Origin: Betaproteobacteria bacterium
GTDB lineage: Bacteria; Pseudomonadota; Gammaproteobacteria; Burkholderiales; Burkholderiaceae_C
Direction of reading: 5' to 3'
DNA length: 64,000 bases
NCBI GenBank assembly: GCA_016716535.1
Contig: JADJWD010000001.1
Location: forward strand, 1-64,000
Translations under genes and position numbers: made by a program
Notes under the pieces: generated by a model
The model's input: the letters and a program-made list of their open reading frames with translations, nothing else
Databases searched by the model: none
What the model was told of the DNA's origin: nothing
Shown here: piece after piece, positions 28,210 to 36,855 of the stretch
How positions within the stretch are numbered: the first letter of the stretch is position 1
Layout: the number at the start of each line of letters is the position of its first letter

Positions 28210-29568
28210 ATGGCGCTCGACCTCGACGCGATCCGCGCCTGCCTCGAGGGCGCCATTCCGGCCGTGATGGCCACCTGCGACACCGACGGCACGCCCAACG
28301 TCACCTACCTCTCGCAGGCCGAGTACGTCGACGCGCAGCACCTCGCGCTGTCGTTCCAGTTCTTCAACAAGACGCGCCACAACGTGCTGGCCAACCCGGT
28401 GGTCGAGCTGCTGGTGATCCACCCGGTGCATGGCGCGATGTACCGCATCAACGCGCGCTACCTGCGCACCGAAACCGACGGCGCGCTGTTCGAGCGCATG
28501 AAGGCCAAGCTCGCCGGCATCGCCTCGCACACCGGCATGAGCGGCGTGTTCAAGCTGCGCGGCGCCGACCTCTACGCGGTGGACCGCGTCGAGCCGGTCG
28601 CCCTGCCGCGCCGCGAAGTCACCGGCGGCGGGCTGAATCGCCTGTCGGCGCTGCGCCGCAGTGCCCAGCGCGTGGCCGACAGCAGCGATCTCGAGAGCCT
28701 GGTCGAACGCCTGCTCGACGCCGTCGTCGACGACTTCGGCATCCGCCATGTGATGCTGCTGATGCTCGACGCAGCCGGCCAGCGCCTCTACACCGTCGGC
28801 AGCCGGGGTTACGGCCGTTCGGACAGCGGCGCGGGCTCGGAGGTGCCGCTCGGCGACGGCGTGATCGGCGTCGCCGCGCAGCACCACACGCCGATCCGCA
28901 TCAACCACGCGACGCGCGAATACGCCTACATCCGCACGATGCGCGAAGGCCTGCCCGGCCCGCTGCGCGAGCGCGAGATCCCGCTGCCCGGCCTGGCCGA
29001 ACCGGGCAGCCAGCTGGCGGTGCCGCTGGCCTGCGCCGGCCAGCTCGTGGGCGCGCTGTTCGTCGAGAGCGCGCACGACATGCGCTTCACCTGGGACGAC
29101 GAGGACGCGCTGGCCGCGCTGGCGGCGCAGGCCGCGGCGCTGGCGCGCGGCTTCCAGGCCGGCGCCGAGACGCCCGACGACGAGGCGTCCACCGCCGAAG
29201 CGCTGCGGCCGGCGGCGACCCCGGCCAAGGCGACGCAGCCGGCGCCGCTTCGTGTGCGGCACTACGAGGCCGACGGCAGCGTCTTCCTCGACGACGACTA
29301 CGTCATCAAGGGTGTCGCCGGCGCAGTGCTGTGGAAGCTGCTGCGCGACCATGCGAGCGAAGGCCGCACCGAGTTCAGCAACCGCGAACTGCGGCTCTCG
29401 CCCGAGATCGGCCTGCCCGAGGTCGGCGACAACCTCGAGGCGCGGCTGGTGCTGCTGACGCGCCGCCTGGTCGACCGCCAGGCCAGCGCGCAGCTGCTGA
29501 AGACCGGCCGCGGCCGCTTCAGGCTGCAGGTGTCGCGGCCGCTGCAGCTGGTCAACGTGCCGCGCTAG
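28210..29568 (+). CDS. Split-barrel flavoprotein fused to GAF and winged-helix-like domains
   Basis: A 452-residue three-part protein. Residues about 1-140 form an FMN split barrel (AVMATCDTDGTPNVTYLSQ, SFQFFNKTRHNVLANP). Residues about 160-320 form a GAF domain (DLESLVERLLDAVVDDFGI, GDGVIGVAAQHHTPIRI, AVPLACAGQLVGALFVES). The last 110 residues (DGSVFLDDDYVIKGVAGAVL, FSNRELRLSPEIGLPEVGDN, RLVLLTRRLV) look like a winged-helix output domain. An input-sensor-output layout suggests redox or gas sensing. The neighbouring hemerythrin gene fits that idea, which remains inference. Confidence 0.8.
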   Translation: MALDLDAIRACLEGAIPAVMATCDTDGTPNVTYLSQAEYVDAQHLALSFQFFNKTRHNVLANPVVELLVIHPVHGAMYRINARYLRTETDGALFERMKAKLAGIASHTGMSGVFKLRGADLYAVDRVEPVALPRREVTGGGLNRLSALRRSAQRVADSSDLESLVERLLDAVVDDFGIRHVMLLMLDAAGQRLYTVGSRGYGRSDSGAGSEVPLGDGVIGVAAQHHTPIRINHATREYAYIRTMREGLPGPLREREIPLPGLAEPGSQLAVPLACAGQLVGALFVESAHDMRFTWDDEDALAALAAQAAALARGFQAGAETPDDEASTAEALRPAATPAKATQPAPLRVRHYEADGSVFLDDDYVIKGVAGAVLWKLLRDHASEGRTEFSNRELRLSPEIGLPEVGDNLEARLVLLTRRLVDRQASAQLLKTGRGRFRLQVSRPLQLVNVPR

Positions 29569-29585
29569 AAGCGGCGCCAGCCAGG

Positions 29586-30329
29586 TTACGGCGCCGCGGG
29601 CACGCCCAAGGTGCGCAGCAGCGCGGCGTGCGCTTCGGGCGCCAGCGTGCGCTGCGCGATGCCGAGCACCGCGTCGTAGGCCTCGGGCGGCATGCCCTGC
29701 CGCATGCCGCCCAGCATCGCGGCGCGCTCGGGCGCGTTCAGCGCCGGCAGGAACCAGTGCAGCGCCTCGGTCATCGCCGCCGGCGGAATGGACGCCACGA
29801 TCGCCTGCTCGATTGCCAGCAGCTCGTCGTCGCCGTAGTGAGCCCACAGCACGGCGTTGTGCGCCGTCTCCTCGACCTGCATGTGCTGAAAGTTGTCGGC
29901 GACGAACAGCGCCAGCGCTCGATAGAGCCGCGCGTGGGCGGCCGCGCGCGCCGTCCCCGCGCTGTCGCGCACCAGCCCGGCCAGGTCGCGCAGGTCGGCG
30001 ATGGCCTCGCCGTGGTGTTCGTGCTCGCCGGCGATGCGCGCCGCGCTGCCTGCGCGGGCGGCTTCGAGCGCCGGGTGCACGAAGGTGTTCTCGTCTTTCA
30101 GGTGCAGCTCGCACAGCGCGAGCAGCCGCTCGAGCAGGTCCAGCGTGCCGGCCACTTCGGCCTCGCTGCCCGGGTCGGTGCTGCCGACCCGGGCGAGCGT
30201 GTGGCTCATGAACAGGCGCAGCGCCTTGTGGATGCCGGCATAGAGGTCGACGCGACCGCTGGCCGGTGTGGGGCCGGCGGCCGGGTTCGTGGCGGCAGCG
30301 GTGTCGCGCTCGGGGGCATGGGTGTCCAT
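29586..30329 (-). CDS. Hemerythrin-domain protein
   Basis: A 247-residue protein with a four-helix hemerythrin/HHE domain in residues about 25-170. The di-iron ligands are expected in HKALRLFMSHT, LHLKDENTFVHPAL, HEHHGEAIADL and NFQHMQVEETAHNAVLW. The C-terminal helical region (LHWFLPALNAPERAAML) may regulate or dimerise. ATG 30329 is chosen because GGAGCAG lies just upstream; the longer frame starting at 30473 has atypical sequence. It is convergent with the FMN/GAF gene, 17 bases apart. Confidence 0.87.
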   Translation of the reverse strand: MDTHAPERDTAAATNPAAGPTPASGRVDLYAGIHKALRLFMSHTLARVGSTDPGSEAEVAGTLDLLERLLALCELHLKDENTFVHPALEAARAGSAARIAGEHEHHGEAIADLRDLAGLVRDSAGTARAAAHARLYRALALFVADNFQHMQVEETAHNAVLWAHYGDDELLAIEQAIVASIPPAAMTEALHWFLPALNAPERAAMLGGMRQGMPPEAYDAVLGIAQRTLAPEAHAALLRTLGVPAAP

Positions 30330-30480
30330 CGTCTGCTCCTGCAGTGAGATCGTTCGTCCAATCGTCGGCAACGGGCTTGCGCCGACGTGGCGGCACTGTA
30401 GGAAGACGGCCGCAGGAGCGCTCTTAAGACTTCCGTCAGCGGTTATTAAGAACTTCTTCAACGGCCTGGGCAACGCCTCC

Positions 30481-30738
30481 TCACCCCCCGCTCAGCGCCA
30501 GCACCACCGCGACCGAGTCCGTCGGCACCAGCGGGTGCGCGAGGTCGCGCACGCCCCGGCCGTTGACGAACAGGCGCATGTTCGGTCGCAACTGCCCCTG
30601 CTCGTCGACGACGCGAAACCGCAGCCCCGGGTAGCGCCGGTCGAGGTCGGCGAACATCTCGGCGAGCGTGGCGCCGTCGGCGTCGACGTGCGCGCCGCGC
30701 GTGTACGAGTGCAGCGCCGCGGGGATCAGCACGCGCAT
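30481..30738 (-). CDS. MoaD/ThiS-family ubiquitin-like sulfur carrier
   Basis: An 85-residue beta-grasp protein. It has the early strand MRVLIPAALHSYTRGA, the acidic turn PTDSVAVVLALSGG and the C-terminal Gly-Gly needed for adenylation and thiocarboxylation. No MoaE, MoeB or cysteine-biosynthesis partner is close. It ends a minus-strand run after a BNR-propeller gene and a CoA-transferase gene, with a 43-base gap. Its partner enzyme is unknown. Confidence 0.85.
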   Translation of the reverse strand: MRVLIPAALHSYTRGAHVDADGATLAEMFADLDRRYPGLRFRVVDEQGQLRPNMRLFVNGRGVRDLAHPLVPTDSVAVVLALSGG

Positions 30739-30781
30739 GCCGTGTTCCCCGCGCCGTTGCCACCTAGCAAGCGAACTACGT

Positions 30782-31933
30782 TCATGCCACCTCGGCCACG
30801 TCCACCGCGTAGATCTCCGGCAGGTGGCGCGCGACGAGCGACCAGCGCGCGCCCTCGTCGCGGCCGATCCACAGCTCGCCGCTCGTCGTGCCGAGGTACA
30901 GCGCCGGCACCGGCTGCGCATCGGCCGTCATCGCCTGGCGCTTGACGGTCCACCAGGCCTGGCTCGCGGGCAGGCCGTCGTCCAGCCGCTGCCAGGTGCG
31001 CCCGGCGTTGCGCGTCATGTAGGCGGCGGGCCGCCCCTGGGGGCTCGTGCGCGGCCAGACGGTGGCCGCGTCCATCGGGAACACCCAGCAGGTGTCGGCG
31101 TCGTGCGGGTGCACGACCATCGGAAAACCGGCGTCGCCGACGCGCTTGGGCATCTTGCGGCCGATGCGCTGCCAGACATCGGCTGAAGCATCGCCGTTGC
31201 GGTCCATCCTGAAGATGCCGCAGTGGTTCTGCTGGTACAGGCGATCGAGGTTCGTCGGGCACTGCCGCACGCAGTGCGGGTCGTGGAAGCTCACGTTCTT
31301 CGCATCGAACCCCTCGACGACCTCGAGCCCCTCGATCAGCGTGCGCCAGGTGCGGCCGGCGTCGTGCGACTCGTGCACGCCGCCGCCGGACATGCCGAAG
31401 ATCAGGTGCGCGGCGTCGCGCGGGTCGACGATGATCGAATGCAGCTTCGGCCCGTCGGGCGTGCCGTCCTGCACCGTGCCCATCCACTCGCGGAACTGCG
31501 GGTCGTCGTTGACCGAGGGCAGCGGCGTCCAGCTCGCACCGCCGTCCTCGCTGCGAAAGAGCCCCTGCGGCGACGTGCCGGCGTACCAGCTGCCGCGCTC
31601 GGCGGCGTGCCCCGGCGTCAGCCAGAACGTGTGGTCCACCGAGCGCGCGGGCAGCCCGTTCGTCGGCGCGGCGAAGGCGGGCGGCTTCTCGGCCTCTTTC
31701 CAGCGGCGGCCGAAGTCGGTGGAGCGGAAGATCGTCGGCCCGAGGTGGCCGGTCTTGGCCGCCGCCAGCAGCGTGCGGCCGTCGCGCGGGTCCAGCGCCA
31801 GCTGGCTGATCGTGTGGCCGTGGAAGTGCGGGCCGTCCATCGTCCACGTCTTGCGCCGCGCGTCGCCGTGCAGCAGCCAGGCGCCTTTGCGCGTGGCGAC
31901 GAGGATGACGAGGCGTTGGGGGGGCTTTCTCAT
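30782..31933 (-). CDS. BNR/Asp-box beta-propeller protein
   Basis: A 383-residue propeller with at least four Asp-box turns of the S/T-x-D/N-x-G-x-x-W type (STDFGRRW, SEDGGASW, SHDAGRTW, TRNAGRTW). Proteins of this sialidase-like or VPS10-like fold bind varied ligands, and no sialidase catalytic set was identified. No signal peptide is seen (MRKPPQRLVILVATRKGAWLL), so it is probably cytoplasmic. It lies between a CoA-transferase and a MoaD-like gene on the same strand. Confidence 0.85.
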   Translation of the reverse strand: MRKPPQRLVILVATRKGAWLLHGDARRKTWTMDGPHFHGHTISQLALDPRDGRTLLAAAKTGHLGPTIFRSTDFGRRWKEAEKPPAFAAPTNGLPARSVDHTFWLTPGHAAERGSWYAGTSPQGLFRSEDGGASWTPLPSVNDDPQFREWMGTVQDGTPDGPKLHSIIVDPRDAAHLIFGMSGGGVHESHDAGRTWRTLIEGLEVVEGFDAKNVSFHDPHCVRQCPTNLDRLYQQNHCGIFRMDRNGDASADVWQRIGRKMPKRVGDAGFPMVVHPHDADTCWVFPMDAATVWPRTSPQGRPAAYMTRNAGRTWQRLDDGLPASQAWWTVKRQAMTADAQPVPALYLGTTSGELWIGRDEGARWSLVARHLPEIYAVDVAEVA

Positions 31934-32025
31934 CGTGTGTCTCCTCCTCGAAGGCGGCGTTGCGGATACGGCAACGACGTTCGAGCGGCCACGATATCGA
32001 CAAGCCCGGCGCGCGCGGGTCCGGG

Positions 32026-33195
32026 TTACTCCCGCCGCGCCGGCCAGCCGCCGCCGCCTCCGCCCCCCAGCACCTCGTCGTTGTGCTCGCCCAGCCTTGG
32101 CGCCGGCGTGCGCAGGCGCCCGGGCGTCGCGGTGAGCCTGGGCACGATGCCCGGCACCTTCAGCGGCCGGCCGTCGGCGTCGGCGCTTTGCACGACCATC
32201 CCGCGCGCCAGGTACTGCGGGTCGCGGGCGATGTCGGCCACGGTGTAGATGCGGCCCACCGGCACGCCGGCGGCTTCGAGCTTCGTGATCACTTCGTCGA
32301 TCGGCCGCGCGCTCGTCCACGCCTCGATCGCGGCGTCGATCTCGGCCACGCGCGCGGCGCGCTGGTCGTTGCGCACCAGGCCGGCGTCGGCGGCCAGGTC
32401 GTCGCGGCCGATCGCCTGCATCAGCCGGCGGAAGATGCTGTCGCCGTTGCCGGCCACCAGCACGTAGGCGCCGCCGGCGCAGCGGTAGGCGTTGCTCGGC
32501 GCGATGCCCGGCAGCGCGCTGCCGGCGGCGCCGCGCACGGCGCCGAAGGCGTCGTACTCGGGCAGCAGGCTCTCCATCACGTTGAAGACGCTCTCGTACA
32601 GCGCCACGTCGACCACCTGGCCCTCGCCGCCTTGCACCTCGCGGTGGCGCAGCGCCATCAGCACGCCGATCACGCCGTGCAGCGCCGCCAGCGTGTCGCC
32701 GATGCTCACGCCCACGCGCACCGGCACGCGGCCGGGCTCGCCGGTCAGGTGGCGCAGGCCCCCCATCGCCTCGCCGAGCACGCCGAAGCCGGGCTTGCCG
32801 CTGTAGGGGCCGGTCTGCCCGTAGCCGCTGATGCGCAGCATCACGAGCTTCGGGTTCAGCGCGTGCAGCGCCTCCCAACCGAGGCCCCAGCCTTCGAGCG
32901 TGCCGGGCTTGAAGTTCTCGACCACCACGTCGGCCTCGGCGGCCAGCGCGCGCACCGCCGCCTGGCCATCGCTCGTGCGCAGGTCCAGTGCCAGTGATCG
33001 CTTGTTGCGCGACTGCACCTCCCACCACACCGAAGTGCCCTCGCGCAGCAGCCGCCAGTGGCGCAGCGGGTCGCCGCCATCGACCGGCTCGACCTTGATC
33101 ACGTCGGCGCCGAAATCGGCCAGCGTCTTCGCGGCAAACGGGCCGGCGATCAGCTGGCCCAGTTCCAGCACTTTCAGGCCTTGCAGTGCGTCCAT
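32026..33195 (-). CDS. CaiB/BaiF (family III) CoA-transferase
   Basis: A 389-residue family III CoA-transferase. Motifs LKVLELGQLIAGPFAAKTLA, ADVIKVEPVDGGDPLRHWR, NKRSLALDLRT and YGQTGPYSGKPGFGVLGEA (which holds the position of the catalytic aspartate region) are typical. These enzymes move CoA between carboxylic acids. The substrate cannot be told. The C-terminus is glycine-rich. The start is ATG 33195 with GAGGAG 13 bases upstream; a longer upstream frame has atypical sequence. Confidence 0.92.
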   Translation of the reverse strand: MDALQGLKVLELGQLIAGPFAAKTLADFGADVIKVEPVDGGDPLRHWRLLREGTSVWWEVQSRNKRSLALDLRTSDGQAAVRALAAEADVVVENFKPGTLEGWGLGWEALHALNPKLVMLRISGYGQTGPYSGKPGFGVLGEAMGGLRHLTGEPGRVPVRVGVSIGDTLAALHGVIGVLMALRHREVQGGEGQVVDVALYESVFNVMESLLPEYDAFGAVRGAAGSALPGIAPSNAYRCAGGAYVLVAGNGDSIFRRLMQAIGRDDLAADAGLVRNDQRAARVAEIDAAIEAWTSARPIDEVITKLEAAGVPVGRIYTVADIARDPQYLARGMVVQSADADGRPLKVPGIVPRLTATPGRLRTPAPRLGEHNDEVLGGGGGGGWPARRE

Positions 33196-33428
33196 AGGCG
33201 GCGGGGCTCCTCGAACGAGAGACGAAAGACGAGAGGGAAGGCGCCAGTATCGGCGCGGCGGGTGACGGTGGCCGCGGCGGGCGCCGCGCAGCGGCGTACC
33301 AGCGCTTGGGTCGATCGGTCCGAAGGCCGGCGCCGATGTGGGTTCCCACAGCGGCAGCGCCGCCGGCACGCACCTAGCATGCGCCGGCCCATAACACCCG
33401 ACATGCGCCACCGAGGAGAACAAACCCG

Positions 33429-35054
33429 ATGAGCCCGACCCGCCACCCCGTCGTTGCCGCCTGCGCGCTGCTGCTGGCCGGCGCCGCGCACGCGCAAACC
33501 ACCGCCCCCGCCGGGACCTCGCCGATGCCGGCGATCGTCGCCAACCACTGCACCACCGCCGACGCCTGCCTCGCGCAGATGACGCGGCAGCTCGTCGTGC
33601 AGCGCGGCGCCACCAGCGCGCTGGCGCGCAGCCAGGACAACTTCTACTGGTTCGGCCGCATCAACATGGCCAGCGCCGTGATGCTGACCGAGCAGAAGAT
33701 CATCCCGCCGGAGCTGGCCGGGCCCATCGCGCGCGGTGTCGCGCACGCCATCGACCAGGCGACGCGGCCGGGCTTCGTGCGGCCGACCGACGTGCTCGTC
33801 ACCGAGAAGATCATCACCGACTTCGCCGGCCCCGACGCGACGCTGATCCACACCGGCCGCAGCCGCCAGGACATGCATCCGACGCTGACACTCGGGCAGT
33901 TGCGCGTCGAAACGCTCGACTTCGCCGATGCGCTGGCGGCGCTGCGCCAGCAGCTGCTGGAGATGGCCGCGCAGCACGCCGAGACCTTCGTGCCCGCGTA
34001 CACGAACGGCGTGCAGGCGATGCCGATCAGCCTGGGCCAGTACCTGCACGCTTACGCCGACTCGTTCGGCCGCGACGGCGAGCGGCTGCGCCAGGCCTGG
34101 ACGCGTGTCAACAAGAGCCCGATGGGCGCGGCGGTGCTGGCCAACTCGAGCTGGCCGCTCGACCGCGTGCGGCTGGCCGAGCTGCTCGGCTTCGACGGCC
34201 CGGGCACGAACTCGTACGACGCGACGCAGATCAACCCGGTCGACGTGGCGCTGGAGGTCGTGAACATCGCGGGCTCGGTGGCGCTGCGCGTCGGCGCGCT
34301 GATGCAGGACGTGCACGTGCAGTACCACCAGACGCGGCCCTGGCTGCTGCTGGCGCCGGGGCGCACCTACTCGAGCAGCGCCATGCCGCAGAAGGCCAAC
34401 CCGGGCGTCATCCAGAACACGCGCGCACTGGCCAGCGACGTGGTCGGCTCGGTGCAGCAGGTGGTGCTGCGCGCGCACAACGTGACGCCGGGCATGATCG
34501 ACTACAAGTACTCGTGGACGGCCGGCCAGGGCGCCACCTTCGTCAAGGCCACGCAGATGCTGCGCGACGCCACCGACGTGATGGCCTCGCTGCGCGTGGA
34601 TGCCAAGCGCTCGCTGGAAGAGCTGGAGTCGGACTGGACCACCTCGATGGAACTGGCCGAGACGCTGCAGCGCGAGCACAAGGTGCCGTTCCGCGTCGGC
34701 CACCATTTCGCGAGCGAAGTCGTCAAGCACGCGAAGGCGCACCAGCTGCTGCCGCGCGCCTTCCCCTACGACGAGGCGGTGCGCATCTACGCCGAGGCGG
34801 GCCACAAGTACCAGGTGTCCGACGCCAAGCTGCCCCTGGACGAATCGACGTTCCGGGCCACGCTCTCCCCCGAGAACATGGTGCGCACGCGCGTCGGCAT
34901 CGGCGGGCCGCAGCCGGCCGAGGTGCGGCGCATGCACGGCGAAGCACGCAAGACGCTGGACGGCGACCGCGCCTGGGTGGCCGAGCGCCGCAAGGCGCTG
35001 GCGGATGCCGAGGCGAAGCTGAACAGCGCCTTCGCCGAGTTGCTCAAGCGCTGA
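33429..35054 (+). CDS. Argininosuccinate-lyase-like protein with signal peptide
   Basis: A 541-residue member of the fumarase/aspartase superfamily, closest in pattern to argininosuccinate lyase. It shows HTGRSRQDMHPTLTLGQLR, MPISLGQYLHAYADSF, SPMGAAVLANSSWPLDR and the signature SSSAMPQKANPGVIQNTRA. Unusually, it opens with a Sec leader (HPVVAACALLLAGAAHAQT, cleavage likely after AHA) and is about 70 residues longer than ArgH. It should therefore work in the periplasm on an extracellular substrate, perhaps an aminopolycarboxylate or a succinyl-amino compound. It is divergent from a CoA-transferase gene. It is unlikely to be the housekeeping ArgH. Confidence 0.88.
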   Translation: MSPTRHPVVAACALLLAGAAHAQTTAPAGTSPMPAIVANHCTTADACLAQMTRQLVVQRGATSALARSQDNFYWFGRINMASAVMLTEQKIIPPELAGPIARGVAHAIDQATRPGFVRPTDVLVTEKIITDFAGPDATLIHTGRSRQDMHPTLTLGQLRVETLDFADALAALRQQLLEMAAQHAETFVPAYTNGVQAMPISLGQYLHAYADSFGRDGERLRQAWTRVNKSPMGAAVLANSSWPLDRVRLAELLGFDGPGTNSYDATQINPVDVALEVVNIAGSVALRVGALMQDVHVQYHQTRPWLLLAPGRTYSSSAMPQKANPGVIQNTRALASDVVGSVQQVVLRAHNVTPGMIDYKYSWTAGQGATFVKATQMLRDATDVMASLRVDAKRSLEELESDWTTSMELAETLQREHKVPFRVGHHFASEVVKHAKAHQLLPRAFPYDEAVRIYAEAGHKYQVSDAKLPLDESTFRATLSPENMVRTRVGIGGPQPAEVRRMHGEARKTLDGDRAWVAERRKALADAEAKLNSAFAELLKR

Positions 35055-35069
35055 GGGGCCGCGGGCGGA

Positions 35070-35820
35070 TCAGCCGCCCCTGAGCATCCGGCGGAGGCGA
35101 TCGACCAGCCGCGGCGACTGGTGCTCGTAGTCGGCGAACCGCGCCGTGCCCTTGCGTTCGTGGGTCGGCGCGCTCATCGGGCGCTTCTCGATCACCAGCA
35201 CGCTGTCGTAGTAGTGCATCGAATGAACGGTGCGGGTGAAGTCATCCACGGCAAGGCGGCCGGGCTCCTGCGAATGCCAGGCGTTGAGCTTGTCGATGAG
35301 CCCCTTGCTGTACTCGACGAACGTGCCACGCCTGCCAGCGCCACCGCCCCATCGCTTCCAGTAGGACGTGTGCAGGTCCTCGACGAGGTAGACGCCGTGG
35401 GGCTGGATGGAAGGAAACAGCTCCTCGTAGGTGTGGATCTGCTGGCGCATCGCTTGGCCGCCGTCGTCGATGAGGATGTCGATGGGCGGCAGGCCTGGGC
35501 CAGCTGGCGCAGGAAGGCGCGGTCCTCCTGGTCGCCGATGTGGATGAAGGTCCCCGGCTCCTCGAACTGCTTGCAGGCGGGGTTGATGTCCACGCCGTGG
35601 ATCACCGCCGAGGGCCCGAAATAGTCGCGCCACATCTGCAGCGAGCCGCCCTGCGACTCGCCGAGCTCGACCAGGCAGATCGGCTGCCCCGGAACCGCGC
35701 GAAGTGACGCTCGTAGATCTCGAAGTAGTGATGCCACTTGTGCAGCAGGCGGTCGTCGTGGCGGTCGAAGAACGCGCGCAGGTGGCCCGCTTCTTCCCGA
35801 GCCTTCGGAACAGCGGCCAT
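35070..35820 (-). pseudogene. Sugar-O-methyltransferase-like (MycE/MycF type) protein, frameshifted
   Basis: Three pieces in different frames form one class I SAM methyltransferase of about 250 residues. The N-terminal helix region is LRAFFDRHDDRLLHKWHHYF. The SAM motif follows (LVELGESQGGSLQMW, VIHGVDINPACKQFE), then DILIDDGGQAMRQQIHTYEE and VYLVEDLHTSYW. The order matches macrocin/mycinamicin O-methyltransferase-like proteins, which use a metal bound by the aspartate pair. One break is at a C-run (35687-35690), the other near 35490. The reading is otherwise conserved, so an error in the sequence is as likely as a dead gene. Confidence 0.8.
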
Positions 35821-35829
35821 GGACGCGGC

Positions 35830-36814
35830 TCAGTCCGGCTTGATGCCCGCGCGCACGACGATCTCCTTCCAGATCTTCTGCTGCTGCGCGATGAAGGCGC
35901 CGAATTCCTCCGGCGGGCCACCACCGCCGACCGCGCTGTCGCTGGCGAAACGCTCGGTCACCGAGTTGCTCTTCAGCGCCTTCTGGCTTTCTTCCTGGAG
36001 CTTCTTGACGATGTCGCGCGGCGTGCCCGCCGGCGCCAGGATGCCGTACCACTGCGAGGTCTCGAAGTCCTTGAAGCCCATCTCGGCCACCGTCGGCACG
36101 TCGGGCAGCGCGGGCAGGCGCTGCGCGGTGCCCACGGCGATGGGCCGCAGCTTGCCGCTCTTGATGTGCGGCAGCAGCGCCGGCAGCCCGGCGCTCGTGG
36201 CCTGCGTGCGGCCGGCGAGCAGGTCGGTGAGCATCGGCCCGGTGCCGCGATAGGGGATGTGCGTGATGAACATGCCCGTCACGAGCTTCAGGTACTCCAT
36301 CGAGAGATGCCCGGCGCTCGCGTTGCCCGCGGTGCCGTAGTTCAGGCGGCCCGGGTTCTTCTTCACGTGCGCGACGAACTCCTTGAAGTCCTTGGCCGGC
36401 ACGTCGGGATGGATGACGTAGAGGTTGGGCACGCGCGCCAGCAGCGTGACGGGCACGAAGTCCTTGTTCACGTCGAACGGCTGGTTCGGAAAGATGATCG
36501 GGTTGACCGCCAGCACGCCGACGTGGCCGAGGATGATCGTGTGGCCGTCGGGCGCGGCCTTCGCGACCTCGGTCATCGCCGGGATGCCGCCGCCGCCGCC
36601 CTTTGTTGTCGACGAAGACCGTCTGGCCGAGCTGCTTGGTCATCTCGTTGGCCACCGTGCGCGCGACGATCTCGCTCGTGCCGCCGGGCGCGAACGGCAC
36701 GACGAAGCGCACCGATTGTTTGGGCCAACCCGCGGCGCCCTGCCCGAAGGCGCCGCTGCTGGCGGTGGCTGCGGCAGCGAGGGCTGGCAGCGTGAGGAAC
36801 TGACGTCGTTGCAT
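35830..36814 (-). pseudogene. Bug/TctC-family receptor, one-base frameshift
   Basis: A periplasmic tripartite tricarboxylate receptor of about 325 residues. A signal peptide (RRQFLTLPALAAAATASSGA) precedes VRFVVPFAPGGTSEIVAR and QTVFVDNKG. The next frame then continues MTEVAKAAPDGHTIILGH, FDVNKDFVPVTLLA, YRGTGPMLTDLLAGR and WYGILAPAGTP. The break is at an AAA run (36602-36604); dropping one base gives VDNKGGGGGIPAMTEV and a full protein. It is probably a sequence error. Confidence 0.88.
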
Positions 36815-36855
36815 GCGGTTCTCCTTGAACGTGGATCGGATGTGCGTGTCTGGCT

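Noticed and set aside
27640..30396. 918-codon open frame on the minus strand
   Set aside because: It is a shadow of the two split-barrel genes and of the hemerythrin gene, all of which show clear domains in other frames.
35070..35820. Calling this a cephalosporin hydroxylase
   Set aside because: The related SAM-fold motifs VELGESQGGSL and DILIDDGG with the following helix match the MycE/MycF-type sugar O-methyltransferases better.
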